Shown piece by piece: positions 59,247 to 64,000 of a stretch of 64,000 nucleotides of DNA. Positions within the stretch are counted from its first letter, which is position 1. Every line of letters starts with the position of its first letter. Made by a program: the position numbers and the translations under genes. Below the pieces are notes generated by a model. The model made no database searches. It saw only the letters and a list, made by a program, of their open reading frames with translations, and was not told the origin of the DNA. The DNA comes from Gemmatimonadota bacterium (GTDB lineage: Bacteria; Gemmatimonadota; Gemmatimonadetes; Gemmatimonadales; Gemmatimonadaceae): assembly GCA_016714015.1 (NCBI GenBank), contig JADJNZ010000001.1:930001-994000 (forward strand). Direction: 5' to 3'.

Positions 59247-59252
59247 AATGTA
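59247..59252 (-). promoter_or_regulatory. Candidate -10 box for the acyltransferase gene
   Basis: TACATT lies seven bases before ATG 59239 on the minus strand, with no ribosome site between, inside the short gap after the permease gene. The spacing agrees with the other TANNNT-start pairs in this window. Confidence 0.4.
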
Positions 59253-59260
59253 CGGACTCG

Positions 59261-60412
59261 TCAGGCCGCGCGCTTGTGGTACTGCTGCACCGCGACCGTG
59301 AGCACGAGCGCTCCCGCGCCGGCGAGGAACACGAGGTCCCGCCAGACGTCCAGGAGCCCCGATCCCTTCAGCATCACCGCCCGCACCACCGTGATGAAAT
59401 GCATCATGGGATTGGCCCGCGCGATCCACTGCGCCCAGTCCGGCATCGAGGCGACCGACGTGAAGAGGCCGCTCATGAGCAGGTAGACCATGAGCACGGA
59501 GAAGTTGACGAACATCGCCTGCTGCTGCGTCTCGGTGACCGTCGAGACCCAGAGGCCGATCCCGAGTGCGGCGACGAGGTAGAGCCCCGCCCCGGCGTAG
59601 ATGAGCAGGTACGACCCGCGCATCGGCACGTCGAACACGACCCGCGCGACGGTGAGGCCGATGGTGAGCAGGAGGAGGCCGAGCACCCAGAGCGGGATCA
59701 GCTTCGCGGTGATGAACGCGGTGCGCGTGATCGGCGTGACGTTGAGCTGGTCGAGCGTCCCGATCTCCTTCTCGCGCACGATGTTCATCGCGGTGAGCAG
59801 CGTCCCCACGATGGTGAGCAGCTGCACGAGGATCCCCGGCACCATGAAGTGGCGGTAGTCGAGTTCGGCGTTGTACCAGCCGCGCCGCCGCACCTCCACC
59901 TGCGGGCGCCCGCGGACCGCGGGCCGCTCGTGCCGCGCGAGCGCCACCGCCGTCGCGGGCACGAGGCGCGCCCCGAGCTCGGCCCCATAGGCCCCGAGGA
60001 TGTCGCGGGCGTACGCCTGCGTCAGTCCCGCGGTCTGCCCGTCCTCGGCGTTGAGGATGAACTGCACCGACGCTTGGCGGGTGCGCACGAGGTCGCGGTC
60101 GAAGCCCTCGGGGATGACCAGCACGAGCTCGACCTCGCGACGGATGAGGGCTTCGTCGCCGAGGGCGGTGCTTCCCGATGCCTGCTCCGCGACGAATCGG
60201 CCCGAGGCGGTGAGGCGGTCGATGACCCCGCGCGAGGCGCTCGAGTGGTCCTGGTCGACGATGTGCATCCGCGCACGCTTGAGCTCGAACGTCGCCGCAT
60301 TCGACAGGATGATGAGCTGCACGATCGGCATCATGAAGAGCATCCGGACCAGCGCGGGGTCGCGGAAGATCTGCGTGAACTCCTTGCGGAGCAGGAAGCG
60401 GAGCATGCGCAT
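59261..60412 (-). CDS. ABC-2 type permease (YbhR-like), second of two
   Basis: The 383-residue permease has an N-terminal helix (RMLFMMPIVQLIILSNAATF), a periplasmic loop of about 130 residues, and five C-terminal helices (for example GILVQLLTIVGTLLTAMNIV, LWVLGLLLLTIGLTVARVVF, YLLIYAGAGLYLVAALGIGL) with the ABC-2 elbow EKEIGTLDQLNVTPI. It is an exporter subunit of the YhhJ/YbhR family. The start overlaps the stop of the first permease by one base (TGATG). Confidence 0.92.
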   Translation of the reverse strand: MRMLRFLLRKEFTQIFRDPALVRMLFMMPIVQLIILSNAATFELKRARMHIVDQDHSSASRGVIDRLTASGRFVAEQASGSTALGDEALIRREVELVLVIPEGFDRDLVRTRQASVQFILNAEDGQTAGLTQAYARDILGAYGAELGARLVPATAVALARHERPAVRGRPQVEVRRRGWYNAELDYRHFMVPGILVQLLTIVGTLLTAMNIVREKEIGTLDQLNVTPITRTAFITAKLIPLWVLGLLLLTIGLTVARVVFDVPMRGSYLLIYAGAGLYLVAALGIGLWVSTVTETQQQAMFVNFSVLMVYLLMSGLFTSVASMPDWAQWIARANPMMHFITVVRAVMLKGSGLLDVWRDLVFLAGAGALVLTVAVQQYHKRAA

Positions 60413-61533
60413 CAGGCGAGCCTCGCCTTGAACGACCGGGTGGCGGCGACGAGCAGCACGAGCAGCATCGCGGTGAGGATCGCGAGCTCGTGCCAGACGT
60501 GGACCACGCCGGCGCCCTTGAGCATCACGCCCCGCACGACGACGATGAACCAGCGCGCCGGGATCACGTTGGAGACCACCTGCAGGGGCAGCGGCAGGCT
60601 CGCGATCGGGAAGATCAGCCCGCTGAGCAGCGTGCTCGGCAACATGGTGCCGAGGAGCGCCCCCATCATCGCCGTGAGCTGCGAACTCGTCCGTGCCGCC
60701 ACGAAGACCCCGATCGCGAGGCAGACGAGCGCATACAGGGTGCTCGCCGCGAGCAGCAGCACGAGGCTGCCGCGGAAGGGGACGTCGAAGATCAGCCAGG
60801 CCGCGAGCAGCGCGGTCACCACGTTCGCGAACGCGAGCAGCAGGTAGGGCGCGACCTTCCCGACGATGATCTGCCAGGGCCGGAGCGGCGAGACGAGGAG
60901 GATCTCCATCGTCCCCCGCTCCTTCTCGCGCGAGAGCGAGATCGCGGTCATCATCGCCGAGACGAGCGTGAGGATGAGCGCGATCAGCCCCGGCACGAAG
61001 AGGTTCACGCTCTCGAGGGTGGGGTTGAAGCGCATCCGGACCTGCTGGTCGATGCGCACCGGCCGCGCCGTACCGGGAAGCGTGGCCTGCCAGCCCGCGA
61101 GCACGGCGGTCGCGTACGTGCCCATGGTCGCACCGGAGTTGGGGTTCGACGCGTCGACGATCAGCTGCAGCCGGGCCGGCGTCCCGTCGGCGAGATGGTC
61201 GGCGAGGCCCGGCTCGATCACCAGCGCGACGTCGATGGCGCCGCGACGGAAGAGCGCGTCGATCGCCGCGGTGCTCGGCGGGACGGGAACCAGCGTGAAT
61301 CGGTCGCTGCCCTCGAACCGCGCGCGCAGCGCGTGCGTCGCCGCGTCGGCGACGGGGGCGACCATCGCCAGCCGGATCTCGCGGATGTCGGTGCGGATCG
61401 CGAAGCCGAACAGCACCACCTGCGAGAGCGGAAGCAGCAGCAGGATCGTCAACGTCTGCCGGTCGCGCAGGATGTGCCGCAGCTCCTTCACCACGAACGC
61501 GCGGAGCGTCCGCATCCGGTCGACGGCCTTCAT
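60412..61533 (-). CDS. ABC-2 type permease (YbhS-like), first of two
   Basis: The 373-residue protein has the same layout as its neighbour: N-terminal helix (LTILLLLPLSQVVLFGFAI), periplasmic domain, then LFVPGLIALILTLVSAMMTA, SREKERGTMEILLVSPLRPW (the ABC-2 signature), ILVLLLAASTLYALVCLAIG-type helices and TLLSGLIFPIASLPLPLQ. The two permeases form the heterodimeric channel of the exporter encoded from the HlyD gene onward. The ATPase stop lies one base before this ATG. Confidence 0.92.
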   Translation of the reverse strand: MKAVDRMRTLRAFVVKELRHILRDRQTLTILLLLPLSQVVLFGFAIRTDIREIRLAMVAPVADAATHALRARFEGSDRFTLVPVPPSTAAIDALFRRGAIDVALVIEPGLADHLADGTPARLQLIVDASNPNSGATMGTYATAVLAGWQATLPGTARPVRIDQQVRMRFNPTLESVNLFVPGLIALILTLVSAMMTAISLSREKERGTMEILLVSPLRPWQIIVGKVAPYLLLAFANVVTALLAAWLIFDVPFRGSLVLLLAASTLYALVCLAIGVFVAARTSSQLTAMMGALLGTMLPSTLLSGLIFPIASLPLPLQVVSNVIPARWFIVVVRGVMLKGAGVVHVWHELAILTAMLLVLLVAATRSFKARLA

Positions 61534-61534
61534 C

Positions 61535-62275
61535 TCATGCCCCCGTGGCGGCCGCGGGCCGCGCCAGGCGAACGAAGACCTCGTCGAGGCTCGGCGCGCC
61601 GAACTGCGCCTTGAGCTCCCCCGGCGTCCCCATCGCCGCGATGCGCCCGTCCACCATCACCGACAGCCGGTCGCAGTACTCGGCCTCGTCCATGTAGTGC
61701 GTCGTCACGAAGACCGTCGTCCCCTCGGCGGCGGCACGGTAGATCATCTCCCAGAACTGCCGGCGCGTGACCGGGTCCACACCGCCCGTGGGCTCGTCGA
61801 GGAACACCACCGACGGCCGATGCAGCAACGCCACCGAGAAGGCGAGTTTCTGCTTCCAGCCGAGCGGGAGTCGCCCCACGCGCTCGCGCGCGGCCGCTCC
61901 GAGCCCGAGCACGCCCACCATCTCCGCGCCGCGCGCCGCGATCTCCGCGTCGGTGAGCCCGTAGATGCCGCCGTAGAGCGTGATGTTCTCCATCACGGTC
62001 AGGTCGTCGTAGAGCGAGAAGCGCTGGCTCATGTAGCCGATGTTCCGGCGCACGTCGTCCGATTGCGTGAGGATGTCGAAGCCTGCGACCCTGGCCAGGC
62101 CCGAGGTGGGCGCGAGCAGCCCGATGAGCATCTTGATCGCGGTCGTCTTCCCCGCCCCGTTGGCGCCGAGGAAGCCGAAGACCTCGCCCTGCCGCACGTC
62201 GACGCTGATCGCATCGACCGCGGTGAAGCTACCGAACCGCCGCGTGAGGTCGCGCGCTTCGATGGCGAGCGTCAT
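61535..62275 (-). CDS. ABC exporter ATPase, second of two separate YbhF-like halves
   Basis: The 246-residue ATPase starts at ATG 62275, overlapping the previous ATPase stop by 4 bases. Walker A is GANGAGKTTAIKML, the Q-loop NIGYMSQRFSLYDDL, the signature region LPLGWKQKLAFSVALLHRP (degenerate: L-G-W-K-Q instead of S-G-G-Q) and Walker B VVFLDEPTGGVDP. The long frame to 62770 is a read-through of the upstream gene in another frame. In E. coli the two ATPase halves are fused as YbhF; here they are two coupled genes. Confidence 0.93.
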   Translation of the reverse strand: MTLAIEARDLTRRFGSFTAVDAISVDVRQGEVFGFLGANGAGKTTAIKMLIGLLAPTSGLARVAGFDILTQSDDVRRNIGYMSQRFSLYDDLTVMENITLYGGIYGLTDAEIAARGAEMVGVLGLGAAARERVGRLPLGWKQKLAFSVALLHRPSVVFLDEPTGGVDPVTRRQFWEMIYRAAAEGTTVFVTTHYMDEAEYCDRLSVMVDGRIAAMGTPGELKAQFGAPSLDEVFVRLARPAAATGA

Positions 62276-63219
62276 GCGGCGGCCTCGCCCATCAGGGCCA
62301 TGAACGCATCCTCGATCCCGGGCGCGATGGGGGCCGCCCAGGTCTCGGAGATCCCGCGCGTCGCCGTCCACGCGAGGAGCTCGTCGACGACCTGCTGCGG
62401 CGGGATCCCCGTCCGCGCGTCGCTGTAGTGCAGCACATCGCCGAACGGCTGGACCGACGCCTGATGCGGGAAGGCGCGCAGTGCCTCGATGAGCGCATGC
62501 CGCGGCGTCCCGTGCACGGCGAAGAGATCGCGCGGGAAGCGCGCGCCGATCGCGTCGGGCACGTCGATCGCCAGGATGCGTCCCTTCTGCACGAGCGCGA
62601 CGCGGTCGCAGCGGCTCGCCTCGTCCATGTACGGCGTGGAGACCACGATCGTCAGCCCGGATGCCTGCAGGGCGTCGAGGAGGTCCCAGAACTCGCGGCG
62701 CGACACGGCGTCGACGCCGGTCGTCGGTTCGTCGAGCAGGAGCAGTTCCGGGCGGTGCACGAGCGCGCACGACAGGGCGAGCTTCTGCTTCATCCCGCCC
62801 GAGAGCGCACCGGCGCGCCGCTCCTTGAACGGCTCGATCTGCCGGTAGATGGGGGCGATGATGTCGTACCCGGCCTCAAGCGTCGTCCCGAAGACCGACG
62901 CGAAGAAGCGGAGGTTCTCCTCCACGCTCAGGTCGGGGTAGAGCGAGAAGCGCCCCGGCATGTAACCCACCCGCGAGCGGATCTCCCAGAGGTCGCGCAC
63001 CACGTCTCGCCCCAGTACCGTCGCCGTCCCGGCGTCCGGCACGAGCAGGGTCGTGAGGATGCGGAAGAGCGTCGTCTTGCCGCCGCCGTCGGGACCGACG
63101 AGGCCGAACAGCTCGCCCGGGCGCACCTCGAACGAGACGTCCGCGAGCGCGGTGGTCGCGCCGAACGTCTTGCCGAGCCCGCGCACGATCACGGGCGAGG
63201 TCGCGTCGGGGGTGGTCAC
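62272..63219 (-). CDS. ABC exporter ATPase, first of two separate YbhF-like halves
   Basis: The 315-residue ATPase has Walker A GPDGGGKTTLFRIL, Q-loop RVGYMPGRFSLYPDL, canonical signature LSGGMKQKLALSCALVHRP, Walker B LLLLDEPTTGVDA and a C-terminal domain of about 80 residues (FPRDLFAVHGTPRHALIEAL). It matches the N-terminal half of YbhF. Start ATG 63219 overlaps the HlyD-gene stop by 4 bases. With its degenerate-signature partner it may form an asymmetric ATPase dimer with one consensus site. Confidence 0.93.
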   Translation of the reverse strand: MTTPDATSPVIVRGLGKTFGATTALADVSFEVRPGELFGLVGPDGGGKTTLFRILTTLLVPDAGTATVLGRDVVRDLWEIRSRVGYMPGRFSLYPDLSVEENLRFFASVFGTTLEAGYDIIAPIYRQIEPFKERRAGALSGGMKQKLALSCALVHRPELLLLDEPTTGVDAVSRREFWDLLDALQASGLTIVVSTPYMDEASRCDRVALVQKGRILAIDVPDAIGARFPRDLFAVHGTPRHALIEALRAFPHQASVQPFGDVLHYSDARTGIPPQQVVDELLAWTATRGISETWAAPIAPGIEDAFMALMGEAAA

Positions 63220-64000
63220 GGGACCTGCGAGGCGGTGAACGAGAGGTCGGCCGGCATGCCGATCTTCAGCACGCCGTTCGGATTGGGTACGCGCACCTTG
63301 ATCGCGTACACGAGGTCGCTGCGCTCATCACGCGTCTGCACCGGCGTCGGCGTGAACTCGCTCTGGCTCGCGATCCAGCTGACCGTGCCTTGCAGCGTGG
63401 TGAGGCCGTCACCCTGCGTGATCCGCACATCGACCACCTGCCCGAGACGCACGCCCCCGAGCTGGTCGCCGGAGACATACGCGCGGAGTTCGAGCGTGTC
63501 GAGCGCCGCGACCTTGTACAGCGGCTGCCCCGGACCCACGACCTCACCCACGCGCGCATACACCGCGAGCACGGTCCCCGCGACCGGGTTCATGACGGTC
63601 GTGCGCGAGACGCGATCGCGCGCCTGCGCCACGCGCGCCTCGACCGCGGCCGTCTCGAGCGTGATGCTGCGGCGCTGCGCCCGCGCGGCCTCCAGCTGCG
63701 CGAGCACCGTCCGGTGCTCCCGCTCGGCCTGATCGACCTGCTGCGCCGTCGCCGCCTGCTGCGCGCTCAGGCGCATGACGCGGTCGTACGCGCGCGAAGC
63801 GATCTCGCGCTGCACCTCGAGCACCCCCAGTTGCTCGTCGAGCTCGGCGAGCCGCGCCGAGACCGCCGCGCGCTGGGCGCTCATCTGGCGCTGGTCGAGG
63901 GAGAGTGTCGTGGAGTCGAGCACTGCCGCGAGCGCGCCCGCGGCGATCTGCTGCCCCTCGACCACGAGGAAGCGCTCGATGGGTCCGCTCGTCTGGGCCG
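63216..64000 (-). CDS. HlyD/YbhG-family periplasmic adaptor, 5' partial
   Basis: The reading frame is open to base 64000, and the sequence before the GTG at 63965 still codes for the family (SGPIERFLVVEGQQI, the first lipoyl half), so the gene starts outside the window. Visible parts: lipoyl half, long coiled coil (residues rich in QMSAQRAAVSARLAELDEQ and EHRTVLAQLEAARAQR), second lipoyl half (NPVAGTVLAVYARVGEVV) and beta-barrel end (GVLKIGMPADLSFTASQ). It links the inner-membrane ABC exporter to an outer-membrane channel. It begins the operon HlyD, ATPase, ATPase, permease, permease, acyltransferase, in the order of E. coli ybhGFSR. Confidence 0.93.
   Translation of the reverse strand, partial: AQTSGPIERFLVVEGQQIAAGALAAVLDSTTLSLDQRQMSAQRAAVSARLAELDEQLGVLEVQREIASRAYDRVMRLSAQQAATAQQVDQAEREHRTVLAQLEAARAQRRSITLETAAVEARVAQARDRVSRTTVMNPVAGTVLAVYARVGEVVGPGQPLYKVAALDTLELRAYVSGDQLGGVRLGQVVDVRITQGDGLTTLQGTVSWIASQSEFTPTPVQTRDERSDLVYAIKVRVPNPNGVLKIGMPADLSFTASQVP

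Noticed and set aside
57083..60847. 1254-residue plus-strand open frame
   Set aside because: It runs antisense to the acyltransferase and permease genes and is made of low-complexity Arg/His/Glu typical of high-GC antisense frames.
1..64000. CRISPR arrays, tRNA or rRNA genes, insertion sequences, prophage
   Set aside because: No regularly spaced identical repeats, no cloverleaf with anticodon loop and CCA-type acceptor, and no transposase or integrase motif were found by reading; a tRNAscan or ISfinder search could confirm.

Overview
The window is a GC-rich, densely coded bacterial chromosome segment with no tRNA, rRNA, CRISPR array, phage or transposase that I can see. The gene set points to the phylum Gemmatimonadota. 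It holds a SusC/SusD pair, secreted proteins with a carboxypeptidase-regulatory fold, lipoproteins with bacterial Ig-like domains, many amidohydrolases and metallopeptidases with signal peptides, and a periplasmic-propeller hybrid kinase. This assignment is inference from gene content and base composition. Both window edges cut genes: a plug-like secreted protein at base 1 and an HlyD-type adaptor at base 64000.

Layout. 1-1.5 kb: two secreted proteins on the minus strand, the first with an apparent frameshift. 1.7-7.5 kb (plus): fused 2-oxoacid dehydrogenase E1, an Ig-like lipoprotein, a PQQ-type propeller protein and tyrosine phenol-lyase. 7.5-9.5 kb (minus): YtcJ-like amidohydrolase and a small protein. 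9.5-12.6 kb (plus): a LuxR-HTH/hydrolase/cyclase-like fusion, a lipoprotein and HtpX behind an unusually structured leader. 12.6-16 kb: two thioredoxin-like ferredoxins, then amidohydrolase, SseA rhodanese and OsmC. 16.2-21.8 kb: plug-like protein, SusC, SusD. 21.9-24 kb: ECF sigma factor, zinc anti-sigma factor, MogA; then PdxH. 24.1-31.5 kb (minus): a six-gene chain fadI, fadJ, M14 peptidase, small protein, rsgA, TPR protein, almost all joined by 4-base start/stop overlaps. 31.5-35.6 kb (plus): glpD, sialidase-like lipoprotein, TlpA, DUF2238 membrane protein. 35.6-44.7 kb: greA; DUF3299 protein with a LolD/LolE-type ABC pair; M28 peptidase; hybrid histidine kinase. 44.8-51.4 kb: a 2075-residue Ig-repeat lipoprotein coupled to a small DUF3761-like protein. 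51.5-57.9 kb: TVP38-type membrane protein, methyltransferase, degenerate metallo-beta-lactamase, deoxyhypusine-synthase homologue, LOG protein and phosphodiesterase. 57.9-64 kb (minus): a YbhGFSR-like exporter operon with its two ATPase halves as separate genes, ending in an acyltransferase.

Functional themes are envelope transport and secretion, proteolysis and amino-acid or amide scavenging (M14, M28, amidohydrolases, tyrosine phenol-lyase), beta-oxidation and branched-chain oxidation, and sulfur or redox handling (SseA, OsmC, ferredoxins, TlpA, zinc anti-sigma factor).

Three sequence-level signals go beyond gene calling. One is a 15-bp closed multi-hairpin element directly upstream of htpX. 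Another is a recurring TANNNT box 5-7 bases before start codons that lack a Shine-Dalgarno site, which suggests leaderless transcription. The third is a repeated purine/pyrimidine heptad element placed around intergenic terminators, which in one place has become part of a signal peptide.
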